DNA of 64,000 nucleotides from Flavobacterium sp. (GTDB lineage: Bacteria > Bacteroidota > Bacteroidia > Flavobacteriales > Flavobacteriaceae), in the NCBI GenBank assembly GCA_018883065.1, contig VEQT01000001.1, positions 33,028-97,027 of the forward strand, read 5' to 3'. The notes under the pieces are model-generated. The model was not told the origin of the DNA, made no database searches, and saw only the letters and a list, made by a program, of their open reading frames with translations. Positions 28,900 through 38,832 of the stretch are shown piece after piece. Position 1 is the stretch's first letter, and the number at the start of each line of letters is the position of its first letter. A program made the translations under genes and the position numbers.

Positions 28900-30918
28900 T
28901 TACGCTTTCTGCACTCTTTTTAAAAACAGGTTAAAATCGGTGAAGGGCAACTCACAGTGTTGGTTTTGACAACAGTAAAATAGGGTTTGTTCTGGGTTGA
29001 ATCGGTTTTTCAAAAATGGCAACTCCGATGCTTTTTCGCTGGCTACAATTTGGCAATTGGGTAAGTACAGTCTGTTTAATTTTTGCGCATATTCGTAGGC
29101 ATTCTCTCCGCAGATGGCAATTTCAAGTTGGCTTGGTAGAAGTCGCATAAAAGCCGAAAGCCAGTTTGAAAAGGCTGAGGGATAATCGGCATTGAACACA
29201 ACCAATTCAATCATTTGTTTGGCAATGCTGCGGTAATTTTGTTCAGCAAACACACAGCCTAAACGCAGCAAGTTGTGCGCCATCACCGAATTGGATGCGG
29301 GAATTACATTGTCTTCGGTTTCAAAATGTTCACTCACCAGTGCGGGATCCAAGCGGGATGTAAAGGAACATAATTTGCGTGAATCATCATAAAAATGAGC
29401 CAAGCAATAGTCCATTAATTCTTTGCTAACCAACAACCATTTCTCCACAAATGTGGCCTCGTATACATCAATAAATGCAGCAATTGTAAAGGCATAATCT
29501 TCTAAAAAACCATTGATGGTGGCCTGCTTATTTTTATAGGTGTGCAGTAAATTACCTTCAGGCTGAATGAATGTTTGATGTATAAATTGAGCGGTGTGAA
29601 TGGCCTGTTCCAAGTATTTTTTGTTGCCAACCGCCTGATAAGCTGCAACAATTCCGCTCACCATAATGCCATTCCAGGAACACAAACATTTATCGTCTAA
29701 TCCTGGTTTGCTTCGCTCAAGACGATTTTGATAGAGAGTAGTTTCCCAAGCTGTTTTTTTACTTTCCAAATCCGAAACAGCTATTCCGTTTTGCTTAGCA
29801 ATTATTTCCAGAGATTGGGTGCGAATGAGTACATAATTTTCGTGCTCCCAATACCCAAAGTCGTTGAGGTTAAACACCTGACTAAACAACTCCAAATCGG
29901 GTCCCAGTACTTTTTCAAGTTGGGGTTTGGTCCAAACATAATAGGCGCCTTCCTCCATTTCATGCACCAAATTTAAGCTGTCGGCGTCCCAGGCGCTGTA
30001 TATGCCGTTTTCTGATGAAGTCCATTCGGATTCAATAAATTGCATCGTTTTTTGAATGACTTCCAAATACAGCGGATTTTTCTTTTGTTTGTAGGCCTGC
30101 GAATACAGCTGAAGCAGTTGTCCGTTGTCATAGGCCATTTTTTCGAAATGTGGAATATGCCAATTGCCATCTACACTATACCGAGAAAAGCCGCCGCCTA
30201 TCACATCAAATATTCCGCCATAGGCCATCTTTGTTAAGGTAAGCTGCACAAAATTGTTTAAGTCATGGTCTTGGGTGTGCTGGGCATACTCCAACAAAAA
30301 GCTGTAATTGTTGGGCATCATGAATTTGGGTGCTCGTGCCATTCCGCCAAAGTCATGGTCAAAACTTTTTTTCCATTTTTCAATCAAAGGTTCAAGTGTA
30401 GAAGCTTGATTGATGAGCTGTGTTGGTAAATCCAACTCAATAAGTTTAGCCATGCCCGCTTGTAAACGTTGGGCGTATTCGGTTATTTTATCCAGTTGAT
30501 TACTGAATATTTTTTGCAGTTGCTCAAGCGAGTCCATCCAATCGGCTTTGCGAAAATAGGTGCCTCCCCAAACGGGTCTGCCATCGGGCAGTGCAATTAT
30601 GTTTAAGGGCCATCCGCCTTGTCCGGTCATTATTTGCAAAGCTTTCATGTAGATTGCATCCAAATCGGGGCGTTCTTCGCGATCGATTTTAATGCTTATA
30701 AAATGCGCATTCATGAGTTCAGCCACTGTTTCGTCTTCAAAACTTTCGTGTTCCATAACGTGACACCAATGGCAAGCCGAATACCCGATGCTAATGATGA
30801 GTAGTTTTTGGCTGGATTGGGCAAGTGCAAGTGTTTCGGGATTCCAGGCCTTCCAATGCACCGGATTTGATGCATGTTGCAATAAATACGGACTTGTTTC
30901 GTAGGCCAGTAGATTCAT
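28900..30918 (-). CDS. Thioredoxin domain-containing protein, DUF255/YyaL (SPATA20-like)
   Basis: Cytoplasmic protein of 672 residues. The N-terminal thioredoxin-like domain (about 1-165) contains the diagnostic SACHWCHVMEHESFED with Cys49 and Cys52. The rest is an alpha/alpha toroid resembling glycosidase or N-acylglucosamine epimerase folds (GGGFSRYSVDGNWHIPHFEK, YDNGQLLQLYSQA, SAWDADS). The family is widespread and its biochemical role is unsettled. It is transcribed in the same direction as the NifU-like gene 35 nt upstream. Confidence 0.93.
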   Translation of the reverse strand: MNLLAYETSPYLLQHASNPVHWKAWNPETLALAQSSQKLLIISIGYSACHWCHVMEHESFEDETVAELMNAHFISIKIDREERPDLDAIYMKALQIMTGQGGWPLNIIALPDGRPVWGGTYFRKADWMDSLEQLQKIFSNQLDKITEYAQRLQAGMAKLIELDLPTQLINQASTLEPLIEKWKKSFDHDFGGMARAPKFMMPNNYSFLLEYAQHTQDHDLNNFVQLTLTKMAYGGIFDVIGGGFSRYSVDGNWHIPHFEKMAYDNGQLLQLYSQAYKQKKNPLYLEVIQKTMQFIESEWTSSENGIYSAWDADSLNLVHEMEEGAYYVWTKPQLEKVLGPDLELFSQVFNLNDFGYWEHENYVLIRTQSLEIIAKQNGIAVSDLESKKTAWETTLYQNRLERSKPGLDDKCLCSWNGIMVSGIVAAYQAVGNKKYLEQAIHTAQFIHQTFIQPEGNLLHTYKNKQATINGFLEDYAFTIAAFIDVYEATFVEKWLLVSKELMDYCLAHFYDDSRKLCSFTSRLDPALVSEHFETEDNVIPASNSVMAHNLLRLGCVFAEQNYRSIAKQMIELVVFNADYPSAFSNWLSAFMRLLPSQLEIAICGENAYEYAQKLNRLYLPNCQIVASEKASELPFLKNRFNPEQTLFYCCQNQHCELPFTDFNLFLKRVQKA

Positions 30919-30953
30919 GATTAGGCAAGAATTAAATAGGAAATAGTTTTTTC

Positions 30954-31853
30954 CTAGCCGTTAATGGCTTCAACTTTAATGTTTTCGTCTTTGAGCATGT
31001 CTTTGAGCATGTTTTCGATGCCGTTTTTCAATGTAAAAGTCGAAGATGGACAGCCGTTACAAGCACCTTGTAGGATAACTTTTACTCGTTTTTCGCTTTC
31101 GTCATACGAATCAAAGAGAATATTCCCTCCATCGGCAGCCACAGCCGGTTTAACGTATTCTTCCAAGATGTTAATAATTTGCTGCGAGGTCACGTCTAGT
31201 TCATCAAAGTGCTCGATTTTTTGTTTTTCTACTTTGGGTTGTAATTCGAGTAGGGTTTCGTCTAGAATTGGCCCACCATTTTCGATGTATTGTTTGATAA
31301 AAGAACGCAGTTCAACACTGATTTCATTCCAATCGTAGCTGTCATATTTGGATACTGAAATGTAATTTTCATCGATAAACAATTCCTTTACATACGGAAA
31401 AGTAAACAGCTCTTTGGCCAATGGCGAGGCCTTTGTTTCGTCAATATTTTTGAATTCTAAAGCTGTTTTAGTTACCATTTTATTCACAACAAACTTCAGT
31501 GTGGCTGGATTAGGTGTGGTTTCTCCATAGACCGTTACAGCCGATTTTTTGTTGGGTAATTTTTCGGCGTCTAAAATTGCTCCGCCTTGATTCACAAAGC
31601 TTTCAATTTCATCGGCAACAGCCTCTTGCACATCGGTCCATTCTACAATGTTATAGCGTTCAATAGCAATAAAATTTCCAGAGATGTATACCGTTTTTAC
31701 AAAAGGAAGGTAAAATAATTTTTGAGCGAGGGGCGAGGGGCCAGCTTCGTCTATATTTTTAAATTCAAAATTTTGATTTTGCGAAATAAAATCGGGAAAT
31801 TCAAATTTGATTATGGCGGGATTTTGTGTAGGAATTACTTTTAAATGAAGCAT
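30954..31853 (-). CDS. NifU-like Fe-S cluster scaffold with two Nfu N-terminal domains
   Basis: Iron-sulfur cluster carrier of 299 residues. Two copies of the Nfu N-terminal domain are visible (about 1-95 starting VIPTQNPAIIKFEF, and about 105-205 starting GETTPNPATLKFVV), each with the pattern SPLAxxLFxxPxVKxxxI. They are followed by the C-terminal NifU domain with the cluster-binding CxxC in GACNGCPSS near residue 266. The duplicated N-terminal domain is an internal tandem duplication; I recall such double-domain forms in flavobacteria. It is encoded divergently from the adhesin gene. Confidence 0.93.
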   Translation of the reverse strand: MLHLKVIPTQNPAIIKFEFPDFISQNQNFEFKNIDEAGPSPLAQKLFYLPFVKTVYISGNFIAIERYNIVEWTDVQEAVADEIESFVNQGGAILDAEKLPNKKSAVTVYGETTPNPATLKFVVNKMVTKTALEFKNIDETKASPLAKELFTFPYVKELFIDENYISVSKYDSYDWNEISVELRSFIKQYIENGGPILDETLLELQPKVEKQKIEHFDELDVTSQQIINILEEYVKPAVAADGGNILFDSYDESEKRVKVILQGACNGCPSSTFTLKNGIENMLKDMLKDENIKVEAING

Positions 31854-31900
31854 TTTGATGATTTTTTTGCGAAATTAACAAAGTTATTTTCAGGAATAAT

Positions 31901-31908
31901 TACATTTG
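31901..31908 (+). promoter_or_regulatory. -7 promoter box of the adhesin-sprF operon
   Basis: TACATTTG fits TAnnTTTG and lies 35 nt before the adhesin ATG. No clear -33 TTG. Confidence 0.55.
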
Positions 31909-31943
31909 AGAAATTATAATTTTATTTAACGTTTGCCTAACGC

Positions 31944-34900
31944 ATGAAAAAATATATTTCACTAATCGCCTTGTTTATTTTAATGAGTGTCAAGGCACAA
32001 TTAATTGTAAATAACAGCACATTTACTCCCATACAATTGGTTCAGAATTCATTGGTAGGTCCAGGTGTTACGCCATATAACATTATGTTTAATGGAGCGC
32101 CAGGCACACTCATTAGAGATCAGGCAGCAAGATTCTCCACCAATTTTAATCCCACAAACTTAGGATTGTCATCAGGTTTACTTTTGGCAACAGGAAATGC
32201 ACAGTTGGCTTTGGGGCCAAATAACATGGGTAGTAAATCCCAGCCCACTGCTACACCTACCCAGGGCGATCCTGATTTAGCGCTATTATGTGGTCAAACA
32301 GTTAGAAATGTTGCCGTTTTGGAGTTTGATTTTGTAGCCACTGGATCGGAACTTAATTTTGACTATGTATTTGCTTCCGAAGAATACCCAGAGTTTGCGA
32401 ATTCTACCTACAATGACACCTTTGGCTTCTTTTTGCGCGGACCAGGAATATCAGGAATCTATAGTGGAAATGCTCAAAATATCGCTTTGATTCCCACCTC
32501 AACTACTGTTCCAATTACCATCAATAACGTGAACAATGGAACTGCTAATGCTGGCCCATGCGAATATTGTATTTATTACGTAAATAATGGTACCGGTACT
32601 ACGCCTGCCGCAAATCCCAGCATACAATATGACGGATTTACTACCCCATTACGGGCTTATGCGCCCTTGCAATGCGGACAGGTATATCACATTAAATTAG
32701 CTGTTGGAAATGTGAGTGACAATCTCTACGATTCGGCAGTTTTCTTAAAAAACTTTACGATTCAACCTTTGGAATTAGTAGTTACGGATTTATCTGGAAC
32801 ACCCTCTATTCCGCTTTGTTTTGGTACCATTAACTCCATTAATTCTGGATTACCTGCTACCGGAACCACCAATGTTTACCAATGGGCTTTTGAAGGCGTT
32901 GATATCCCTGGTGAAACAACACCAGTATTTCCAAGTGTACCTGCTTCTCCGCCAGTAGCTTTAACACCTGGAACATACACCTTAAATGTGTACACACCAA
33001 CAGGATGCTTGTTGGCAACCGATGATATTGAAATTTCGTATAGACCCGAAGCGCCCATCCAACAGCCGCTAGATATTACCTTGTGTACCGCTGCCGCGCC
33101 GCCATATTCGGTAAATATTGACCAGACGAATTTTATATTAGGATCCTTAGACCCGGATTTATATGAGGTCAGTTTTTACGATTCCAATTTGGCTGATGCC
33201 ATGGCAGGCGGTGTTGCCGGATTGATTCCATTTGCCAATTGGGCTAATTACAACATTACTTCGGTACCTACTACAATTTGGGCCACGGTTTTGGATGTGG
33301 TAACCGATTGTAAAACCGTGCGTCCCTTTGAAATAAATGTAACGCCAACGCCCTCAGGTACGATTTCATTTCCTCAATTATCCTATTGCACTGATGTGAC
33401 TTCTACGCCAATCACCACCAACGTAACACCTGGAGGAATTTACAGCGCTACTCCCCCTGGACTTACAATTGATCCGTCAACGGGAGCAATTAATCCGAGT
33501 ACGAGTACGCCCAACAACTACACCATTCATTATGATTTAGCAGCTAGTGGAACTTGCCCGGCTTATTCGGCACCAACAATCCCGCTTACTGTTGCATTAA
33601 TCCCTGCCACTCCAACCATTACTGTAGTTCAACCTTCGTGTACAGTACCCACCGGATCAATTACAGTAACAGCGCCACTAGGTATTGATTTAGAATACAG
33701 TATAGACAACGGGCTTACATATCAATCTAGTCCTATTTTTGATCCTGTGCCGTCGGGCTTTTCGTACCAAATTTTAGTGCGTAACACCACCTCCAATTGT
33801 ACTTCAACGGTTTTGACCGGGGTAATGAATCCTGTTCTGGGTGTGCCATTACCATCAACTGCTAGTGTGACTGCTCAGCCAAATTGTACTACGCCCACCG
33901 GTACTATTGTCGTATCTTCTCCTTTAGGTTCAAATGTTGAATATAGCATTAACGGGGGTGTTTCTTATCAATCTAGTACAACTTTTATTGGTTTGACCCC
34001 AAGTGTTACTTACAATATCACGGTTCGCGATGTGAATACGGGCTGTCTTTCGGCAGCCACACCTTATACAATTAATGCATTGCCAGCAAGTCCTTCAGCT
34101 CCCATAGGAACGATCACCCAACCCACTTGTTTGGTGAACACGGCTACAATTGACTTGACTTCGCCAGTAGGACCAAATTTTGAATACAGCATTGACGGTG
34201 GTACAACTTTTTTACCTTGGGTTAATTTTCCTTGGTTGTCACCCAATGCAACCTATTCGATTTCGGTACGCGACACCACAACTTCTTGTATTTCTCCTAC
34301 TACCGTATTTGCTGTGAATGCCATTCCAGCCAATCCCACAACGCCAGTAGGAACGTTGGTTCAGCCGACGTGTTCGGTTACTACAGGAAGTTATACACTC
34401 ACTTCACCAGTTGGTTCTGATTTGCAATACAGCATAGATGGGGGAACTACCTACCAAAGCGGATTGAGTTTTCCTGCTTTAACTGCCAATTCAACCTATT
34501 CGCTCACTGCTTATAATTCGGTAACCGGTTGTACTTCTGCTGCGACCAGTTTAAACATTAATCCTGTTTTGGCCGTTCCTGCGGATGCTACAGCAAGTAC
34601 AACGGTTCAACCCACTTGTACCGTACCCACAGGCACAATTGTAGTTACAGCTCCATTGGGTGTAAACCTAGAATACAGCTCCAATGGCGGAACCACTTTC
34701 CAGTCGAATGCAACATTCAGCGGCTTAGCGCCCAATGCCAGTTATTCGATTGTGGTACGCAACACGGTTTCGGGTTGTACTTCAACTCCTGTTTCTGTTT
34801 CTGTTGATCCACTCCCAGCCGGTCCTGCTGCCCCAAGCGCCAGTGTGACAGTTCAGCCGGATTGCATTACGCCAACTGGAACCATTGTAGTGTCATCGCC

Positions 34901-37274
34901 TATAGGAGCAAATTTTGAATACAGCATCAATGGAGGAACAGTCTACCAATCGAATGCTACTTTTGCCGGGTTGGCAGCCAATACCACATTTAACATTTCC
35001 GTTCGCGATGTGAATACGGGTTGTGTATCGGCGACCACGCCCAATATAGTTAACGCTTTACCTGTGAGTCCAGCTGCTGCAGTAGGAACAATATCGCAAC
35101 CCAATTGCATTGTCCCCACCGCTACAATTGCCTTGACATCTCCAATAGGCACTGATTTAGCATACAGTATAGACGGCGGAACTTCTTATCAATCGGGACT
35201 TAGTTTTACAGGCTTGGCACCCAATGCAACCTATTCGATAACCGTCCGCAATACCACTACTTCGTGTGTATCTGCGGCTACGGCTTTTGTAGTGAATGCC
35301 ATTCCGGCCAATCCAACTGCACCATTGGGAACTTTAGTTCAGCCGACGTGTTCGGTTACTACAGGAAGTTATACACTCACTTCACCTGTAGGAACTGATT
35401 TGCAATACAGTATAGATGGGGGAACTACCTACCAAAGCGGATTGAGTTTTCCTGCTTTAACTGCCAGTACAATTTATTCAATCACGGCCTTTAATACGAT
35501 AACCGGTTGTACTTCTGCTGCGACCAGTTTAAATATTAATCCAATTTTAGCCGTTCCTGCGGCTGCTACAGCCAGCACAACGGTTCAGCCCATTTGTACC
35601 GTGCCCACAGGCACAATTGTGATTACAGCTCCATTGGGTGCAACCCTAGAATACAGCGCCAATGGTGGAACAACTTTCCAGTCGAATGCCACATTCAGTG
35701 GCTTAGCGCCCAATGCCAGTTATTCGATTGTGGTACGCAACACAGTTTCGGGTTGTACTTCAACTCCTGTCTCAGTTGCTGTTGATCCGTTACCGGCCGG
35801 GCCTGCTGCTCCAAGCGCTAGTGTGACTGTTCAGCCGGATTGCATTACGCCTACCGGAACCATTGTAGTGTCATCGCCAACAGGAGCTAATTTTGAATAC
35901 AGCATAAACGGTGGGACAAGCTACCAATCGAGTACCACCTTTGCCAACTTGACTCCAAATACTGCATTTTCAATTACTGTGCGCGATGTAAATACGCGTT
36001 GTATATCAACAGTTACTTTGGTGTCAGTTAATCCAATTCCGGCTAATCCAGCTTCAGCTTCAGCAACTATTGTACAGCCAACCTGTACAATTCTTACAGG
36101 TACAATTACAATAACTTCGCCTGTAGCAGCTAACTTAGAGTACAGTATTGACGGCGGAACAACCTATCAATCGGGTTTACTTTTTGCAGGGTTAGTACCC
36201 AATACGAGTTATTCAATTTTGGTTAGAAATTCAACTACCGGTTGTGTATCATTGCCGCGTGTTTTTGTAATTCTTCCAGCGCCTTCAATTCCTGCAACGC
36301 CAGTCGCGTCCTGCAATGTGGCCTGTGTGGGTGAATCGTTGAATTTTACTACTCCCACAGTACCTGGTGCAACCTATACTTGGACAGGCCCAAATGGATA
36401 TAGTTCAAGTTTTCAAAATCCAGTTATTTTATCGGCTCAGTTAGATCTTGTTGGAACCTACCAAGTAGTCGTGGCTTTAACGCCAGACTGCCCAAGTTTG
36501 CCTGGCACTGTTGCTATATCGGTAAATCCGTTGCCACAGGTTCAAATTCAAGGCGGCGCTATTTGTGTTGATGGTACCGGTACAGTGCTAAGTCCATTGC
36601 AGTTGGATACGACATTGTCAACTACGAATTTCTCATTTCAATGGTTTACCATTGCCAATAACACAGCTACGCTGGTTCCTGGTGCTGACTCTACCTATTC
36701 AGCATCAACTCCGGGTGAGTTTGGTGTAGTTATTACTGACTTAACAACAGGTTGTATTTCAAATTTAGCTTCAGCTGAAGTTACCTTAATGCCAAAACCG
36801 GAATCGTTGGTGTTGGAAACTTCCGCCTATTTTTCTGATGCCCAGGTAATTTATGCCTATGTATTACCATTGGGGAATTATGAATACCAGCTTGACGACG
36901 GAAACTTTCAATCCTCGAATGTGTTTGGCGGCGTTTCTACAGGAACACATACCGTTACGGTTCGTGATCTGAATCAATGTGGCGAATTATCCGAAACTGT
37001 AGAATTACTTGATTTTCCAAGATTTTTTACACCCAATGGCGACACCTACAACGACACCTGGAATATTTTCGAATTGCGCAATCAAGCTAATGCAAAAATT
37101 TATATCTTTGACCGACTCGGAAAATTGCTAAAACAATTGAGTCCGGCTGACCCAGGATGGGATGGTACCTTCAATAATAAAGATCTTCCAGCCTCTGATT
37201 ATTGGTTTGTTGTGTATTACAAAGAGAAAAACGAGGATAAAACATTTAAGTCCCATTTTGCATTAAAACGTTAG
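31944..37274 (+). CDS. Giant T9SS surface adhesin: choice-of-anchor L domain, 11 repeats, type B sorting domain
   Basis: Secreted surface protein of 1776 residues. Signal peptide: YISLIALFILMSVKAQ. Residues about 60-275 form a choice-of-anchor L domain (LNFDYVFASEEYPEF, NDTFGFFLRGPG). A linker and Ig/PKD-like region follows to about 550. Eleven tandem repeats of 81-82 residues fill about 554-1450, each with the pattern QPTC, TGTI, LEYSIDGGTTYQS, VRxxxTGC. PKD-like segments follow. The C-terminus FFTPNGDTYNDTWNIF with YIFDRLGKLLKQL is the gliding-motility-associated type B T9SS sorting domain. The PorP/SprF gene lies 2 bp downstream, as in sprB-sprF. Likely an adhesin for surfaces or glycans; the ligand is unknown. 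Confidence 0.92.
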   Translation: MKKYISLIALFILMSVKAQLIVNNSTFTPIQLVQNSLVGPGVTPYNIMFNGAPGTLIRDQAARFSTNFNPTNLGLSSGLLLATGNAQLALGPNNMGSKSQPTATPTQGDPDLALLCGQTVRNVAVLEFDFVATGSELNFDYVFASEEYPEFANSTYNDTFGFFLRGPGISGIYSGNAQNIALIPTSTTVPITINNVNNGTANAGPCEYCIYYVNNGTGTTPAANPSIQYDGFTTPLRAYAPLQCGQVYHIKLAVGNVSDNLYDSAVFLKNFTIQPLELVVTDLSGTPSIPLCFGTINSINSGLPATGTTNVYQWAFEGVDIPGETTPVFPSVPASPPVALTPGTYTLNVYTPTGCLLATDDIEISYRPEAPIQQPLDITLCTAAAPPYSVNIDQTNFILGSLDPDLYEVSFYDSNLADAMAGGVAGLIPFANWANYNITSVPTTIWATVLDVVTDCKTVRPFEINVTPTPSGTISFPQLSYCTDVTSTPITTNVTPGGIYSATPPGLTIDPSTGAINPSTSTPNNYTIHYDLAASGTCPAYSAPTIPLTVALIPATPTITVVQPSCTVPTGSITVTAPLGIDLEYSIDNGLTYQSSPIFDPVPSGFSYQILVRNTTSNCTSTVLTGVMNPVLGVPLPSTASVTAQPNCTTPTGTIVVSSPLGSNVEYSINGGVSYQSSTTFIGLTPSVTYNITVRDVNTGCLSAATPYTINALPASPSAPIGTITQPTCLVNTATIDLTSPVGPNFEYSIDGGTTFLPWVNFPWLSPNATYSISVRDTTTSCISPTTVFAVNAIPANPTTPVGTLVQPTCSVTTGSYTLTSPVGSDLQYSIDGGTTYQSGLSFPALTANSTYSLTAYNSVTGCTSAATSLNINPVLAVPADATASTTVQPTCTVPTGTIVVTAPLGVNLEYSSNGGTTFQSNATFSGLAPNASYSIVVRNTVSGCTSTPVSVSVDPLPAGPAAPSASVTVQPDCITPTGTIVVSSPIGANFEYSINGGTVYQSNATFAGLAANTTFNISVRDVNTGCVSATTPNIVNALPVSPAAAVGTISQPNCIVPTATIALTSPIGTDLAYSIDGGTSYQSGLSFTGLAPNATYSITVRNTTTSCVSAATAFVVNAIPANPTAPLGTLVQPTCSVTTGSYTLTSPVGTDLQYSIDGGTTYQSGLSFPALTASTIYSITAFNTITGCTSAATSLNINPILAVPAAATASTTVQPICTVPTGTIVITAPLGATLEYSANGGTTFQSNATFSGLAPNASYSIVVRNTVSGCTSTPVSVAVDPLPAGPAAPSASVTVQPDCITPTGTIVVSSPTGANFEYSINGGTSYQSSTTFANLTPNTAFSITVRDVNTRCISTVTLVSVNPIPANPASASATIVQPTCTILTGTITITSPVAANLEYSIDGGTTYQSGLLFAGLVPNTSYSILVRNSTTGCVSLPRVFVILPAPSIPATPVASCNVACVGESLNFTTPTVPGATYTWTGPNGYSSSFQNPVILSAQLDLVGTYQVVVALTPDCPSLPGTVAISVNPLPQVQIQGGAICVDGTGTVLSPLQLDTTLSTTNFSFQWFTIANNTATLVPGADSTYSASTPGEFGVVITDLTTGCISNLASAEVTLMPKPESLVLETSAYFSDAQVIYAYVLPLGNYEYQLDDGNFQSSNVFGGVSTGTHTVTVRDLNQCGELSETVELLDFPRFFTPNGDTYNDTWNIFELRNQANAKIYIFDRLGKLLKQLSPADPGWDGTFNNKDLPASDYWFVVYYKEKNEDKTFKSHFALKR
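33603..36293 (+). repeat. Eleven tandem 81-82-codon repeats, including a 978-bp four-unit duplication
   Basis: In-frame tandem repeats in the adhesin gene. Units 3-6 (34095-35072) match units 7-10 (35073-36050) at a constant offset of exactly 978 bp. For example, gttcagccgg occurs at 34851 and 35829, and aggcacaatt at 34631 and 35609. Units 4/8, 5/9 and 6/10 are near-identical in long stretches, while 3/7 have diverged more. This shows block duplication on top of older single-unit expansion. Confidence 0.93.
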
Positions 37275-37276
37275 AT

Positions 37277-38272
37277 ATGAATTTCAAAAAATTAGTTGCC
37301 TTTTTCCTATTACTTGTAAGCCAATTCTCCTTTGCGCAAGAAGGTGTTGCGGTATACTCCGATTACTTATCAGACAATTATTATTTACTTCATCCATCAA
37401 TGGCTGGTGCTTCTAGCTGTAATAAATTAAGAGCAACTGCGCGTCAACAATGGTTTGGAACAGCCAATGCACCTGCCATGCAAACCTTGAGCTACAACGG
37501 AAAAATTGGCGAACAGTCAGGAGCTGGGGTAATTCTGTATAATGATAGAAATGGCTATCACTCCCAAAAAGGGTTCAAAGTTACTTATGCACACCACATC
37601 ATGTTTTCTAGAGACCGTGTTGATTTGAATCAATTGTCATTTGGTATGAGTGGCGGACTAGTACAAAGCGTTTTAGACGAAACGGAATTCCTTGGTCCTT
37701 TTGATTACGATCCATTAGTAGCAGGAACAATACAAAGAGATTCTTATTTTAATGTAGATGTTGGTTTGTCTTACAATTATTTGGACTTTTATTTTCACGC
37801 TACTGTAAAAAATGCTATAGAGACTCGACGATCTTTGTACACAGAGATTGAAAATGACAATATTCGCAAAATCATTTTCAATGCAGGCTACACTTTTGGA
37901 CAAGAAGACGGTTTATTGTGGGAACCTTCAGCAATGTTACAAATGGTTGAACAAACCAAAGAAAAGTCATTGGATGTTAACCTTAAAATGTATAAGTCTA
38001 TGGAGTTTGGAAAAGTGTGGGGCGGTTTATCCTACCGTCAAAGTTTAGACGGAGCAGAATATGTAGACAATGGCAGTGTAAAAGCCCAAAAACTTCAAAT
38101 GGTAACACCAATATTCGGCGTTAATTTTCAAGATTATATGTTATCGTATACCTATTCTCGTTTAATGGGAGCGGTTAATTATGATAATGGTGGATTTCAT
38201 CAAATCACATTAGGATTAAACTTATTTTGCAAGCCAGAACGCTACCACTGTAACTGTCCAGCTATTAACTAA
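37277..38272 (+). CDS. PorP/SprF family type IX secretion membrane protein
   Basis: Outer-membrane beta-barrel protein of 331 residues. A signal peptide (FFLLLVSQFSFAQ) is followed by the family start YSDYLSDNYYLLHPSMAGAS and repeated amphipathic strands. PorP/SprF proteins are encoded directly after type B sorted adhesins and are needed for secretion or surface attachment of that partner; SprF-SprB is the studied example. The 2-nt spacing to the adhesin gene indicates an operon, and a terminator closes it. Confidence 0.94.
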   Translation: MNFKKLVAFFLLLVSQFSFAQEGVAVYSDYLSDNYYLLHPSMAGASSCNKLRATARQQWFGTANAPAMQTLSYNGKIGEQSGAGVILYNDRNGYHSQKGFKVTYAHHIMFSRDRVDLNQLSFGMSGGLVQSVLDETEFLGPFDYDPLVAGTIQRDSYFNVDVGLSYNYLDFYFHATVKNAIETRRSLYTEIENDNIRKIIFNAGYTFGQEDGLLWEPSAMLQMVEQTKEKSLDVNLKMYKSMEFGKVWGGLSYRQSLDGAEYVDNGSVKAQKLQMVTPIFGVNFQDYMLSYTYSRLMGAVNYDNGGFHQITLGLNLFCKPERYHCNCPAIN

Positions 38273-38283
38273 TAAAAACTCAG

Positions 38284-38309
38284 GTCCCGATTTACTCGGG
38301 ACTTTTTTT
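38284..38309 (+). terminator. Rho-independent terminator after the adhesin-sprF operon
   Basis: Seven-bp stem GTCCCGA/TCGGGAC (38284-38290 with 38296-38302), 5-nt loop, seven T residues. It ends 3 nt before the next ATG. Confidence 0.9.
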
Positions 38310-38312
38310 GCA

Positions 38313-38831
38313 ATGATCATTAAACAAGTGCGAGGCAAAGCGCCTCAAATCCCAGAAGATTGTTATGTAGCCGAAAATGCAACCATAGTAGGCGATGTGC
38401 TCATTGGTGCAGAATGTAGCGTTTGGTTTAATGCGGTGATACGAGGCGATGTCAATCAGATTACGATAGGTAACCAAGTGAATATACAAGACGGCGCGGT
38501 AATCCATTGTACCTACTTGAAACACCCAACCCATATCGGGAATAAGGTATCTATTGGTCACAATGCCATTGTACACGGTTGTGTGATTCACGACAATGTA
38601 TTAATTGGTATGGGTGCCATTGTGATGGACGGTTGTGTAGTAGAATCTAATTCTATTGTTGCTGCTGGATCGGTAGTTACCCAAAATACCATTGTGGAAT
38701 CGGGAACCATCTACGCCGGTATTCCAGCCAAAAAAGTAAAAGACCTCAATGTGTCAGATTTTGCGGGTGAAATTGCCCGTATTTCGACCAATTACGTGAT
38801 GTATTCGAGTTGGTTTAAAGACGAGGAGTAG
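38313..38831 (+). CDS. Gamma-class carbonic anhydrase family protein
   Basis: Left-handed beta-helix protein of 172 residues built from hexapeptide repeats (ENATIVGDVLIG, CSVWFNAVIRGDVNQITIG, NVLIGMGAIVMDGCVVES). Metal-ligand histidines of the gamma-CA/YrdA family can be placed at AVIHCT and GHNAIVHGCVI. It probably trimerises and may hydrate CO2, although many family members lack measured activity. The ATG is 3 nt after a terminator T-tract, so the mRNA must have a very short leader or arise from incomplete termination. Confidence 0.92.
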   Translation: MIIKQVRGKAPQIPEDCYVAENATIVGDVLIGAECSVWFNAVIRGDVNQITIGNQVNIQDGAVIHCTYLKHPTHIGNKVSIGHNAIVHGCVIHDNVLIGMGAIVMDGCVVESNSIVAAGSVVTQNTIVESGTIYAGIPAKKVKDLNVSDFAGEIARISTNYVMYSSWFKDEE

Positions 38832-38832
38832 A

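Noticed and set aside
33603..36293. Adhesin repeats considered as a CRISPR-like or non-coding tandem array
   Set aside because: The units are 243-246 bp, keep the reading frame, and conserve protein motifs (QPTC, LEYSIDGG, VRNT). They are coding repeats.
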